Position numbers and translations under genes: made by a program. Positions 17,575-26,578 of a DNA stretch of 64,000 bases are shown here, one piece after another (position 1 is the first letter of the stretch; each line of letters opens with the position of its first letter). Under the pieces are notes generated by a model. It saw only the letters and a program-made list of their open reading frames with translations. It was not told where the DNA came from and did not search any database. The stretch comes from Streptomyces huiliensis (GTDB lineage Bacteria > Actinomycetota > Actinomycetes > Streptomycetales > Streptomycetaceae), in contig NZ_JAIQLH010000053.1 in NCBI RefSeq assembly GCF_020037025.1, positions 1-64,000 on the forward strand, in the 5' to 3' direction.

Positions 17575-17984
17575 ACGACGCGCCGGAAAGGGGGCGGGGA
17601 GGGGGCGCTCAGCCGCCGCGGCGCGCCCGGGACGCCCGGAGCGCCTTGCGGGCCTTGGTGAGCATAGGGGGCTTGCCGGTCTTGCGGGACGTGCCGCCGG
17701 TGCCGAGGGAGGTGCCCTTGCTGGTGCCCAGGCCGTGGAAGGGGAGGTTGGTGTTATGGGCCCGGGGTGCGGCGGGCCTGCCGTCGACCAGGGGGTTCTC
17801 CAACGCGTACACAGGCGTGGCGGACGCGGGAGCCGGTGACGGTGCCGCCCGGCCCCCGGGTGAGGACGGCTGCTTTTGGCGCTGTCGAGGAGCTCGTCCG
17901 GGGAGGCCGGTGGGGCCGACACCGTCGCCCCGGCAGGTGACCGACTGACCTTCAGTGCGTGGCGCTGTCGGGGGCCTTGGGGAG

Positions 17985-18200
17985 ATCAGGAGGCCCCGGC
18001 GGTGCGCCATGCCGTTGGTCTGGGGATGCGCTGCCAGTCCAGGAAGCTCTGGAGCGCGGTGGATGTTCGGGGCCGGCGCTCTGCCGCCGGCGTCATGAGC
18101 TCTGCGTTGACACGCTCGATGTTGACGATGATGGCGGTCAGGACGTGCCGGACGTGGATCTTGGAGGCGTACGCCTTGTCGGCACGGACCCGTCCCGGGG
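17985..18200 (-). pseudogene. Transposase C-terminal fragment
   Basis: The minus strand reads RVRADKAYASK, a phrase typical of IS5-type DDE transposases. It runs directly into VRHVLTAIIVNIERVNAEL and TALQSFLDWQRI, which resemble the C-terminal end of IS1182-like transposases. The two parts do not normally adjoin, so this is a chimeric or deleted remnant. No start codon or full catalytic domain is present. Confidence 0.45.
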
Positions 18201-18214
18201 CGGACGAGCCGGCC

Positions 18215-18325
18215 CGCCCCGGGACAGGGCAAGACAGGACAGGGCGAGACAGGACAGGGCAGAGCAGGGCAGGGCGAGGCGGGACAGGGCAGGGCGGGGC
18301 GGGGCGGGGCGGGACAGGCGAGTCT
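18215..18325. repeat. Purine-rich minisatellite, ~10-bp units
   Basis: Imperfect head-to-tail copies of GGACAGGGCR and shortened forms (GGGCAGGGCG, GGGCGGGGCG) over ~110 bases, almost entirely G/A/C on this strand. It shows replication-slippage structure and is not coding in any frame I trust. Confidence 0.75.
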
Positions 18326-18852
18326 TGGTCACGGGCTTGAACTGCGGCGAGTCCCCGCGCCGGACTGCCGTGACGCCGGTGGCTCTTTCCCCTCCGGGCT
18401 CCAACGGAAGCAAGGAAAGAACGCCGTTCTGTTTTCGAATCCAAGACGCCAGGGCGCGGCAGGGCCTGCGAAACAACGAGCACTCGCCTGTCTCTGGCCC
18501 CCGGCCAGTGCCACCGAGGCTCCTGGAAGCGACGGGCGGCATTCTTGACGCACCATGTGGTGGGCCGGCCTGGATCACTGCGGGTCCGTTGGAGGGTGGC
18601 CTTTTCCTCTCCGGTCGTGGCGGCCTATTCCTCCCCCGGTCGTGCGTTGGGCAGGCGGTGGTCGTCAGGTCGTTCTTCCGTGTGCCGCGCCACAGCCCGC
18701 TCGCATGCCCGCGAAGAACGGCACCCGGGTGCGTCCATACGCAGCGAGGCCGCGGATTCCCGCTTCAACGGCAGCGCAGCGGCGGGGAGGCGGCGGAGGG
18801 GTGTCAAGTGCCGGCAGCAGTCGAGTGCCGGCAGCAGGGTGCGTGGTTTCGG

Positions 18853-19614
18853 TCAGTGGGTGCTGATGCGCGCGGATACGCAGGGGTCCTCGTTGCGGTA
18901 GCCGAGGCGGGTGTAGAGGCGGTCGGCGGGGGTGTTGTCGGCGAGTTGCCACAGGGTGCAGTGGCCGTACCGGCGGACGGCGTAGCGGGTCAGCCAGGTG
19001 GTGAGGGCCGCGCCGAGGCCTTGGCCGCGCCGGGAGGCGTCGGTTGCGACGGAGGCCATCAGGGGCGTGCCGCTGTCGGTCAGGCTGCTCATCGCGCCGC
19101 AGGCCACCAGGTGCCCGTCGGTGTCGCGGATGCCTGCCCAGAGGCTGACGTTGGAGGAGCCGGGTCCGGTCGAGTGGGCCGGGCTGTGTTCGCTGAGGAA
19201 GGTGAGGAGTTGGTCGTGGTGCGTCTCGTTGAGCTTGGTCACTCGTTCTTCGGCTGGGTGGTGTGGTGGTTCGTCGAGTGTCCAGCGGAAGGTCCAGGCA
19301 GTGGGGTCGGTGACCGTCAGGTGGCGGCCGAGGAGTGTATCGGCGCCTCGGGGTGCGGTGAACTCTTTTACATTGTCGGGGAGTTGGTGGGCCGCGCGGA
19401 GGGTGAGGGCGGCTGCGGCGGTGGGTTCGCCGACGCTCCACAGGTGGCCGCGCGGCTCGTCGAGCCAGGCCACCGCGCCGTCGCCGGACCAGCTGATGCG
19501 GTCGGCCGGGCCTGGCCGGGCGGCACCGAAGCGCAGCAGGGCCGCGCCGGTCTGCCGCTCCAGGCCTTGGGTGAACAGGTCCGCGGTCCGGGGAGGAAGG
19601 GTCGTCGCCTGCAT
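18853..19614 (-). CDS. GNAT-family N-acetyltransferase, 253 aa
   Basis: Acetyl-CoA-dependent transferase of unknown substrate. The C-terminal GNAT core is clear: ASVATDASRRGQGLGAALTT (residues ~190-209; the R-G-Q-G-L-G pyrophosphate loop) followed by LWQLADNTPADRLYTRLGYR, the beta5-alpha4 signature. The N-terminal ~130 residues form a second, poorly conserved half, as in several Streptomyces two-lobed GNATs. ATG start. No operon partner. Confidence 0.85.
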   Translation of the reverse strand: MQATTLPPRTADLFTQGLERQTGAALLRFGAARPGPADRISWSGDGAVAWLDEPRGHLWSVGEPTAAAALTLRAAHQLPDNVKEFTAPRGADTLLGRHLTVTDPTAWTFRWTLDEPPHHPAEERVTKLNETHHDQLLTFLSEHSPAHSTGPGSSNVSLWAGIRDTDGHLVACGAMSSLTDSGTPLMASVATDASRRGQGLGAALTTWLTRYAVRRYGHCTLWQLADNTPADRLYTRLGYRNEDPCVSARISTH

Positions 19615-20082
19615 CGTTCTCGGGGGAAGGGTTCCTCTGTGGGGGCGTGGGTGGGGCGGTCCGGAACGCAGCGCAGGGCGGGGCCGGGACCGTTGTGTGG
19701 TTGGGGTGTGGGGTTCTACCGGTGGCCGACGCGGGTGTGGCGGGGCGTCGGGCGGCCCGGAGTGCCCACTGTCGCATACCGCCCCCGGCGTGATGCAAAT
19801 CTGTGTCCCGGGCGGCTTGCCCTGCGGGCTTGGGTCCAGCGTCGGGCGGGCGAGGAGCCAGTCGCGGGGCGGCTTGCTCTGCGGCTTTTTCGTCCGGTGC
19901 CCGGGCGGGCGAGGAGCCGGTCGCGGGGCGCCCCAAGAGGCCGTTGACTATGCGGGGCATCCCCCGGGCGACGAGCACGGCTGCCGCTGGGACTCCGTCC
20001 CGGCCCAGCCTCTTGGTGGGCCCCGGCCCCGTCCTGGCGCCACGCCCCGCCGGCCCTGTGGAACGGGCCTGTCCCAAGCCCG
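19615..20082. other. Intergenic stretch without a supported gene
   Basis: Very GC-rich. Apart from a ~59-bp imperfect tandem duplication at 19811-19929 I see no gene, promoter or terminator that I can defend. Confidence 0.5.
19811..19929. repeat. Imperfect tandem duplication of ~59 bp
   Basis: GGCGGCTTGCCCTGCGGGCTT (19811) recurs as GGCGGCTTGCTCTGCGGCTTT (19870), and CGGGCGGGCGAGGAGCC (19843) recurs at 19902. The period is 59 bases. The duplication is non-coding as far as I can tell. Confidence 0.7.
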
Positions 20083-20400
20083 TTACCAGCGCGGGGTACG
20101 CGCCTCGATCCGATAGTCGAAAGCGACACCGCTGACGCTGGTTGTGCTCACCCCGCCGTCGACGGTGAGGACCGCCCCGTTGACGTAGGACGCGGCCGGA
20201 GACAGCAGCCAGCTGATCGCCTCGGCGACCTCCACCGGCTCACCCCGCCGCCCGGCAGGAGACAACCGGGTCGCCTCCTCGTACCCCGCCTCGACACCAC
20301 CCGCCAGCCCCGCCTCCACCGCAAACCGCGCCATCCGCCGGTCGGCCATCTCCGTACACACCCAACCCAGACACACCACGATCGCCCGGAGGTCGGGCTC
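20083..20400 (-). pseudogene. Truncated short-chain dehydrogenase, C-terminal fragment
   Basis: The minus strand encodes only the last ~100 residues of a classical SDR: VCLGWVCTEMADRRM (the PGxxxT region), GEPVEVAEAISWLLSP, and YVNGAVLTVDGG, the near-universal SDR C-terminal signature. The Rossmann fold and the catalytic YxxxK are absent. The frame runs open upstream to ~20400, where it meets the MFS gene of the biosynthetic cluster. The dehydrogenase was evidently cut at the cluster's left border. Confidence 0.8.
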
Positions 20401-20427
20401 AGGTCGTGGTTGGCAGTGTGTCGGGGG

Positions 20428-21678
20428 TCAGGGGCGTTCGGGGCCCGTTCGGAGGGGGAAGGTGAGGGTGGCTGCCAGGGCGGCCATGGCTGTGGGGATC
20501 AGGAAGGCGCGGTCTGGGCCGTTGTTGGTGATGAGGAGGCCTACGGCGGAGGCGGCGAGGGCTCCGCCGGCCTGGCCGAGGGCGTTGAGCCAGGCGAAGG
20601 ACTCGGTCATCGACTCCTCGGGTGCCACTTGTTCCATGGCGGTGAACTGGGCGGTCATCATGGGGGCCAGGGCGAGTCCGGTGACCAGGAAGAGCAGGAC
20701 GAGCCACCACAGGCCGTGCAGGAGGGAGGCGATGAAGTAGCCGGAGGCCAGCAGGAGGAGGAGCAGCCGGAGGTGTTGGGCGGTCGTGCCGCGCCAGTTT
20801 CGCGATCCGTAGAGGAGGCCGCCGCATACCCCGCCGACGGAGAAGACGGCGACCAGGAGGCCGCCGAGGTCGGAGTGGCCACGGGCGCCGGCGGAGGCGA
20901 GGAGGGCGACCTCGATGCCGGAGATCGAGCCGGTGGCCAGCAGGCCGATGGGCAGCATCCATCGGACGCCGGCGGTCCTGAGGGGGCCGAGCCAGTGGCG
21001 TTCGGCCGCGGCGGTGGTCGGCCAGTCGCGGATGGTGGGTGCCGAGGCCAGTACGAGGCAGCCTCCCGCGAGCAGGACCGCGTTCACTCCCAGCGCGACG
21101 GCCGGTGTCGACAGCAGGAGAAGCAGGGTGACCAGGGACGGGCCCACGATGTAGACCATGTCGACGACCACCGATTCCATGGCGAAGGCCGCGGCCCGTA
21201 GCTCGTCCTCGGGGAGGGAGCGGCGCCACATCGTCCGCATCACCGGTGAGACCGGTGGCAGCAGGAGGCCGATGGCCAGTGCCACGGCGAGGATCAGCGG
21301 CCGGGGAAGGTGGAAGGCCAGTGCCGCGAGCAGCGCGAGGAAGCCCACCGCCTGGCCGCATCCGGCGATCAGCAGGACCCGGCGGGCTCCCCTGCGGTCG
21401 ACGGCGCGTCCGCGGACCGGCCCGGAGACGCCGACGCCCACCGCGTAGCAGGCGGCGGCGGTGCCGGCCTGGGCATAGGAGCCGGTGGCCCGGGCGACGG
21501 AACTCACCAGGAGGAGGGCGGTCATTCCGCTGGGCAGCCGGGCGAGCAGGGCGGCCACCGACAGGCGCAGGGCGCCGGGTGCGGACAGCAGGTTCAGGTA
21601 GCGCCTGAGTCCGCTCGGCCCGGTGGCGGGTCCGGACTGCGATTCCTCCGGGGCGGTGGCCTCGTTGCTCGAGGACAT
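20428..21678 (-). CDS. MFS exporter of the PEARL cluster, 416 aa
   Basis: Major facilitator superfamily membrane transporter with ~12 hydrophobic segments (e.g. LSVAALLARLPSGMTALLLV, LILAVALAIGLLLPPVSPVM, LLLLLLASGYFIASLLHGLW). A loop-2/3-like basic motif GPVRGRAVDRRGARRVLL follows TM2. It is the last gene of the left arm, 52 bases after a PEARL gene and in the same direction. It is the only transporter in the cluster, so it is the likely exporter or self-resistance determinant for the finished small molecule. Start MSSSNEATAPE with a cytoplasmic N-terminal tail. Confidence 0.85.
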   Translation of the reverse strand: MSSSNEATAPEESQSGPATGPSGLRRYLNLLSAPGALRLSVAALLARLPSGMTALLLVSSVARATGSYAQAGTAAACYAVGVGVSGPVRGRAVDRRGARRVLLIAGCGQAVGFLALLAALAFHLPRPLILAVALAIGLLLPPVSPVMRTMWRRSLPEDELRAAAFAMESVVVDMVYIVGPSLVTLLLLLSTPAVALGVNAVLLAGGCLVLASAPTIRDWPTTAAAERHWLGPLRTAGVRWMLPIGLLATGSISGIEVALLASAGARGHSDLGGLLVAVFSVGGVCGGLLYGSRNWRGTTAQHLRLLLLLLASGYFIASLLHGLWWLVLLFLVTGLALAPMMTAQFTAMEQVAPEESMTESFAWLNALGQAGGALAASAVGLLITNNGPDRAFLIPTAMAALAATLTFPLRTGPERP

Positions 21679-21730
21679 GGTGCGGCGCCTCTCAATTCGG
21701 TGTCGTGGTCGTGCGGATGGCCGGGGGCCA

Positions 21731-24205
21731 TCATGGCGCTGTCGTCCGGGGGACGTCCTTTGGTGTGGGGGCGAGGCGGACCAGGCAGCTGGTGCGGAGT
21801 TCGGCGCACACCGGTTCGCCGTGCGGCCGCCACCAGAGGCCGGCGTAGTCGGGCAGCATCTCGGTGACGACCACCTCCGCCGCGGGCAGCCTCATCAGGT
21901 CGGCCACCGCGTAGAGGTCGGCGAAGTCGACGAACAGCGGCTTGGGTTCCGCCGGGTGGCGGACGAACACCCGCTGGGGCAGCGCGGCGTCCCGGCGCAG
22001 GCGCTGGGCCGCCGACCAGCCGTCGTATCCGCGCAGCCCGCCCGCGAGGCGCAGCCGCCGGCGGGCCCGCTGGACGACGGTGCCGTCGACGCAGATGCGC
22101 GGGGTGTGGTCGCCGGTGTCGATCACCACCGGGTTCAGGGCCGGGACGGCCAGCGCGCGGTGGACGTCGGAGGGGATGTCCCCGCTGTACAGCCGCAGCC
22201 GGCGGCCGTCGACGTGGAGCGCGGTGCCGTCCTCGGCGATGTCCGCCTCCGACAGGGGCACGGTCTGGGTCCTGGGTTTGCTCGAGTAGCCGCCGACCTC
22301 GATGGACAGCCCCGGCATCTCCGGTACGAGGAACTTGTTGCGCCGCCGGGAGACCACCGCCGCCATGCCGTCGGGGTCGATGACCGACACGGTCCGGCGC
22401 TCGAAGTCGGCGCGCAGGCCGGCGCCGTCCGGGTGGAGCCGGGTCACGGCGCCGGCGACGTAGCTGCCGTCGTCGTGCAGTTCACTGAGCACCCAGGTCG
22501 CCTCGTCGAGCGGGCCCATCGCCATCAGATCGGGGCCGGCGACCGTGGCGAAGTGGTCGGCGGGGTCGAGCGGCGGGCAGTGGCGGTGGATGAGGGCTTC
22601 GACGTCCGACGAGGTCAACTGGGCAATGCCGGATGCCCGGGCGCGTTCGGTGACCAGGGCGGCGAGGTCGGCGGTGAGCGCGTCCCGGCGCCGGGTCACC
22701 GGGGGCAGCCGCAGGGATCCGGCGCGCGCGAGCGGTGTCCGTCGTCCGCCGGTGGCCTGCCGCAGCGCCTCCCGGGCGTCCTCCCTGGCCACCAGCGCAC
22801 CCAGGTACGACAGGGGCAGCACGGCCCGCAGCGCGGAGGTGATCCCGTCGACTGTGGGTGCGCCGAGGGCGGTGCGGGCGCTCAGTGGGTGGGCGCACTC
22901 CTCGTGCAGGACGTACCGGTCGACGTAGTGCTGCCCCTCCCCCTGCCTGGTGCGCGCGCCGAGCCCGGTGACGAGCGCCTCGGCGGCTTCGAAGGCCGTA
23001 CGGCGGTCCGGCCAGGGGGTCGTGCCGAAGGTCCTGACCGCCTCCGCGATCCGGTGGGCGGGGCCCGCCGCGTCGGCTTCGGCGGCCACCAGTTGCTCCA
23101 GCGGGTGCAGGGCGTGGCTGGCCACGGGGGTGCGGCGGATCACGGTGGGTCCCAGTTCGGCCAGCAGCCGGTCGGCCTCGGCCGTCGGGACTCCGGCGGC
23201 CGCGCAGGCTTGGGCGAGGGTGTGTTCGCCGTCGAGTGCCAGCCACAGGGCGAGCGCTTCCCGGCTCGCCCGGCGGAACCTGCCGTCGAGTGCGCTGGTC
23301 AGCCGGTCCTGTTCGGGCCGGAACAGTGGGTGGCGGCGCGGCCTGCGCTGCTCGGCGGGGGTGGACCGGTAGTCGAGGTCGGCGAGGAGTTCCAGCAGCC
23401 AGATCCCGGGTTCCGCGTAGGTCCGCCGGTGGTCGGGCGGGCCGAGCAGGAGGGTCCGGTCGAGAGCGGGATCGAGGTGTACGAAGTATGTGGGGCCGAA
23501 GAACGACGTCTGCTCGCAGCGCACGGACAGCCGCCGCAGGTAACGGGCCGCGGTCGCCAGTGCTTTGCGGGTCGGGCGGTCCTGGCGGACGGTTTCCTCC
23601 GTGCCGGTGAGGACGCGGGGCAGCCCGTGGTGGAAGAAGCTCTGGCTGGACAGGTACACGGCGTGCTGGAAGCGCGGGTCCCGGCAGAGTTCGGCGATCC
23701 GGTGGCCGCTTCGTGCGTGGGCCTCGGCGTACCGTTCGGTCAGTTCGTGTTCGGCGGCGGCGATCTCACCGGTCAGGGTGTTCCACCGTGCGGGGAACGC
23801 CGTGTCGAGGCCGGCGTCGGCCCAGGTGGTGAGGGCCGGCTCCGGCACCGGACGTCCGGCGGCCACCGCGCGTCGTACGGTGCGCAGCCCCGCGGCCGAC
23901 TGGCCCGTAACGTGTCGTCCCAGCTCGTCGGTGAGTTCGCGCCGGGCCGTCTCCCGTGCCGCGCGCAGTTCGGCGAGCCGGTCGTCGGCCGCGACCAGCT
24001 CGGGGTCCGCGAGTCCGGCGACGCCGTCGACCGGGAAGCCGGGGGTGCGCAGCAGCGCCCAGGGCACCAGTTCCCATTCGAGGGCGCGGGCGCCGAAGGA
24101 GACCGTCCCCGCGATGTGTACGTCCTGCGGCGGGCGGCCGGGCGGGGGCGCGGCCGGGTCCGGGCCGGTGTCGCGGCCGGTCGCGGCTGCTGCTGCTGCG
24201 GTCAC
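21731..24205 (-). CDS. PEARL-1: LanB-like peptide aminoacyl-tRNA ligase homologue, divergent, 824 aa
   Basis: Small LanB-type protein containing only the glutamylation-like region (Lant_dehydr_N type) and no elimination domain, the layout of PEARLs, which use aminoacyl-tRNA to extend a peptide C-terminus. Cluster-wide motifs are recognisable: LRRLSVRCEQTSFFGP (~223-238), GQHYVDRYVLHEEC (~420), AEPKPLFVDF and VTEMLPDYAGLWW near the C-terminus. It is the most divergent of the six: K-N-E is replaced by R-C-E, and the terminal GPDELWL is DYAGLWW. The GTG start overlaps the upstream PEARL stop (GTGA). A different aminoacyl or acceptor specificity is likely, and loss of activity is possible. Confidence 0.85.
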   Translation of the reverse strand: MTAAAAAATGRDTGPDPAAPPPGRPPQDVHIAGTVSFGARALEWELVPWALLRTPGFPVDGVAGLADPELVAADDRLAELRAARETARRELTDELGRHVTGQSAAGLRTVRRAVAAGRPVPEPALTTWADAGLDTAFPARWNTLTGEIAAAEHELTERYAEAHARSGHRIAELCRDPRFQHAVYLSSQSFFHHGLPRVLTGTEETVRQDRPTRKALATAARYLRRLSVRCEQTSFFGPTYFVHLDPALDRTLLLGPPDHRRTYAEPGIWLLELLADLDYRSTPAEQRRPRRHPLFRPEQDRLTSALDGRFRRASREALALWLALDGEHTLAQACAAAGVPTAEADRLLAELGPTVIRRTPVASHALHPLEQLVAAEADAAGPAHRIAEAVRTFGTTPWPDRRTAFEAAEALVTGLGARTRQGEGQHYVDRYVLHEECAHPLSARTALGAPTVDGITSALRAVLPLSYLGALVAREDAREALRQATGGRRTPLARAGSLRLPPVTRRRDALTADLAALVTERARASGIAQLTSSDVEALIHRHCPPLDPADHFATVAGPDLMAMGPLDEATWVLSELHDDGSYVAGAVTRLHPDGAGLRADFERRTVSVIDPDGMAAVVSRRRNKFLVPEMPGLSIEVGGYSSKPRTQTVPLSEADIAEDGTALHVDGRRLRLYSGDIPSDVHRALAVPALNPVVIDTGDHTPRICVDGTVVQRARRRLRLAGGLRGYDGWSAAQRLRRDAALPQRVFVRHPAEPKPLFVDFADLYAVADLMRLPAAEVVVTEMLPDYAGLWWRPHGEPVCAELRTSCLVRLAPTPKDVPRTTAP

Positions 24206-26514
24206 GCTGCCTCCACGGGGCGTCGGGTGAGCTGCATGCGCAGTTCACTGGTGTACCGGCCGCTCGCGTCGCGCAGCCAGAGCTCGTCGGGGCCCGGGTA
24301 CATCTCCTCGAACCGCACGGATCGGGTCGTCCGGTGCGCGGCCAGGTGGGCCAGCAGGTCGGCGGCGAAGGGGCACGTGGTGTCGACGAGGAACGGTTTG
24401 CGTTCGCTCGCGAGGCGGGCGAAGACGAACCGTGGCAGCCCGTGCGTCCGGGCCAGCCGTCGCAGGGTCAGCAGCGGTCCGGGGCCGGGCTGGACGACCG
24501 GCAGTTCGCGGCCGTCGAGCGTCCAGCGTTCTCGCTGGTAGCAGGCGTCGCCGATGCCGACCCGGCCGAGGTGCCGGTCGGTCTCGCCGGTGAGCGGCGC
24601 GTGCAGCACGGAGGGCGGGGACAGTGCGGCGAAGGGCGGGTAGGTGGTGAGGTCGTTCAGCACGGGGTACAGCTGCCGTGGACGGCCGTGGGGGTCCAGC
24701 AGGACCGGGCGGCCCTCGCGGACCTCGACGGTGCACGCGGCGGCCGGCACGTTGTCCGTACGGGCGTCGGGGTCGCCGGCGGTGAACACCAGGCGGGGGC
24801 CGGGGAAGCGGTAGAAGCCCTTGTTGCGGCGGCTGGTGGCCAGGCCGATCACCCGGCCGTCCTGTCGCTCCAGCCATTCGGCCGCGATCCGGTCGAAGGC
24901 CGCCGGGTCGGGGTGGAAGGTGCCGAGCCAGCCGGTCAGCAGCAGATGGTGGTGGACCCGCGCGACCATCACCCGGTACTCGCCGCGGGACGCCGCCTCC
25001 GCGTCGGGTGCGGCCAGGCACACGTCGGGCAGGGCGTACCGCTCCCCCGGTTCGGGCTCGCCGAACGCCCGGGCGTCCAGCCGGACGTGCTGTCCGCCCA
25101 GGCCTGGTACGGCGACGGGTTCCATCGGGGAGAAGCGACCGCCGCTCTCGCCGTCGGGGCGGGCCAGCCGGGCGTAGTCGAGGAACCCGAGGGGCCCGGT
25201 GGCCTCCCGGACCACTTTGGCCATGCGCCGGCGGTGGTCGGCCTGGACCCGGTCGCCGAACGCGGCCGACGACTCCAGGGCGGGTTCCAGCACGCGGGTC
25301 AGGGCCTCGGCCAGGTCGGTGCCGATCTCGATCCGGAACGGCGAGGACGCTTCCTCGAACAGCACCAGGCGGTCGGCGTAGACCGCTCCCGCGCCCCGCC
25401 GGGGCGGCGCCCCTGTCGCTGCGGTGAACGCCGCCTCCAGCTCCGCCAGGGCTTCGCGCCGGGCCTCGACGTCGCCGGCCGCGGCGGCGAACCGGTCGCA
25501 GTGGGCGGCGAGTTCGTCAAGCCGGGCCGTCCAGGCGTCGCGGGCCGGTACCGGCGGCAGCGCGCTGAGGGCGGCGCGCAGGCCGGGGAGCGGATCGACC
25601 GTCTCGTTGGGCACGTCGAAAGAGCGCAGGACCGCGCCGACGGCGAGCAACGGGCGCAGCGCGTCCGCGACCGCGCGCAGGGGCAGGGCCGCGGTGCGGG
25701 CGAGCGCGGCCAGGCTCGACGGGCCGTCCTTCGCGAGTAAGTCGGTGAGGCGCGTTTGGGTGGCGTCCAGTCGGATGGCGGTGTCCGTGCCGGCGATCGT
25801 CAGCCGGTCGCCGTCGCGCACGGTCAACAGGCCCATTCGGACGGGCACATGGGGTGCCAGGGCCTTGTCGCGTGCTGCCGCCGAGGCCAGTTCGGTGACC
25901 GCCCAGTGGGTGAGGAAGGCCCGGCGTCGCCGCGGTCCGGCCGGCTCCACCCGCAGGCCCTCGCCGTCTCCGAGGCTGCCGTAGCCCATGGGGCCGAAGG
26001 CGCTGGCGGTCTCGTTCTTCGCGCAGAAACGCTGGAGGTAGCTGTAGATCTGCCGTTCGGTGCGGCGGTGTCGGGCGGTGTCGGGGACGTCGTCGCGGTC
26101 GAGGTACCCGGCCAGCATGGCGTCGTACATGCCGGGGTTGGAGGTGAAGACGGCGTCCCGGAACCGCGGGTCGCCGGCCAGGGCGCGCAGCCGCGCGCGA
26201 AGCCGCCGCCGGTCGGCGGCGTGGGCCTCGGTCAGCCGGTCCCAGGCTTCCCGCCAGCGGGCGACGGCTTCGCGCGCCGGCCGCGGGACCTTCGCGCCCC
26301 GGCCGGTTTCGAGGGCGGAGACGAGCCGGCCCGCGGCCTCGGCGCCGAGGAGGGGCGCGAGTTCGTCTTCGATCGCCAGCAGCGCGTCGCAGGCGTCCAG
26401 TACGGCGGGGGCGGCGCCGAGCGACTCGACCCAGTCGAACGGCAGCCCCGCGTGCCGGAGCACGAGGACGGGGGCGAGGGTCCAGCGGTGGTCGCCCACG
26501 GACATGTCGTTCAC
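24202..26514 (-). CDS. PEARL-2: LanB-like peptide aminoacyl-tRNA ligase homologue, 770 aa
   Basis: Stand-alone LanB glutamylation-type protein. Motifs: LQRFCAKNETASAFGPMGYG (~160-179), GAVYADRLVLFEEA (~375), TSRRNKGFYRFPG, SERKPFLVDT, and EEMYPGPDELWLRD at the end, with YTSELRMQ. GTG 26514 is chosen because AAGGAG lies 4-5 bases upstream; a later ATG (26505) or an earlier start is possible. Codon 259 is TTA (25740-25738), a possible bldA control point. It follows the radical-SAM-like gene by 64 bases and overlaps PEARL-1. Confidence 0.88.
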   Translation of the reverse strand: MNDMSVGDHRWTLAPVLVLRHAGLPFDWVESLGAAPAVLDACDALLAIEDELAPLLGAEAAGRLVSALETGRGAKVPRPAREAVARWREAWDRLTEAHAADRRRLRARLRALAGDPRFRDAVFTSNPGMYDAMLAGYLDRDDVPDTARHRRTERQIYSYLQRFCAKNETASAFGPMGYGSLGDGEGLRVEPAGPRRRRAFLTHWAVTELASAAARDKALAPHVPVRMGLLTVRDGDRLTIAGTDTAIRLDATQTRLTDLLAKDGPSSLAALARTAALPLRAVADALRPLLAVGAVLRSFDVPNETVDPLPGLRAALSALPPVPARDAWTARLDELAAHCDRFAAAAGDVEARREALAELEAAFTAATGAPPRRGAGAVYADRLVLFEEASSPFRIEIGTDLAEALTRVLEPALESSAAFGDRVQADHRRRMAKVVREATGPLGFLDYARLARPDGESGGRFSPMEPVAVPGLGGQHVRLDARAFGEPEPGERYALPDVCLAAPDAEAASRGEYRVMVARVHHHLLLTGWLGTFHPDPAAFDRIAAEWLERQDGRVIGLATSRRNKGFYRFPGPRLVFTAGDPDARTDNVPAAACTVEVREGRPVLLDPHGRPRQLYPVLNDLTTYPPFAALSPPSVLHAPLTGETDRHLGRVGIGDACYQRERWTLDGRELPVVQPGPGPLLTLRRLARTHGLPRFVFARLASERKPFLVDTTCPFAADLLAHLAAHRTTRSVRFEEMYPGPDELWLRDASGRYTSELRMQLTRRPVEAA

Positions 26515-26578
26515 CTGTCTCCTTGTCGGATGGTCCGGCACTCCGCCTGGCGTGGGCGGCGGTCACCGCTCGGCCGGT

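Larger units (their letters stand above)
17575..18852. other. Gene-poor stretch with transposase debris and minisatellite
   Basis: No intact gene is supported over ~1.3 kb. On the minus strand at 17609-17820 an open frame ends with LTKARKALRASRARRGG and could be the tail of a lost gene. A transposase fragment lies at 17985-18200 and a short tandem repeat at 18215-18325. Bases 18326-18852 show no credible coding sequence. Confidence 0.5.

Noticed and set aside
18215..18325. CRISPR array
   Set aside because: Units are contiguous 10-base tandem repeats without unique spacers, and no cas genes are nearby.
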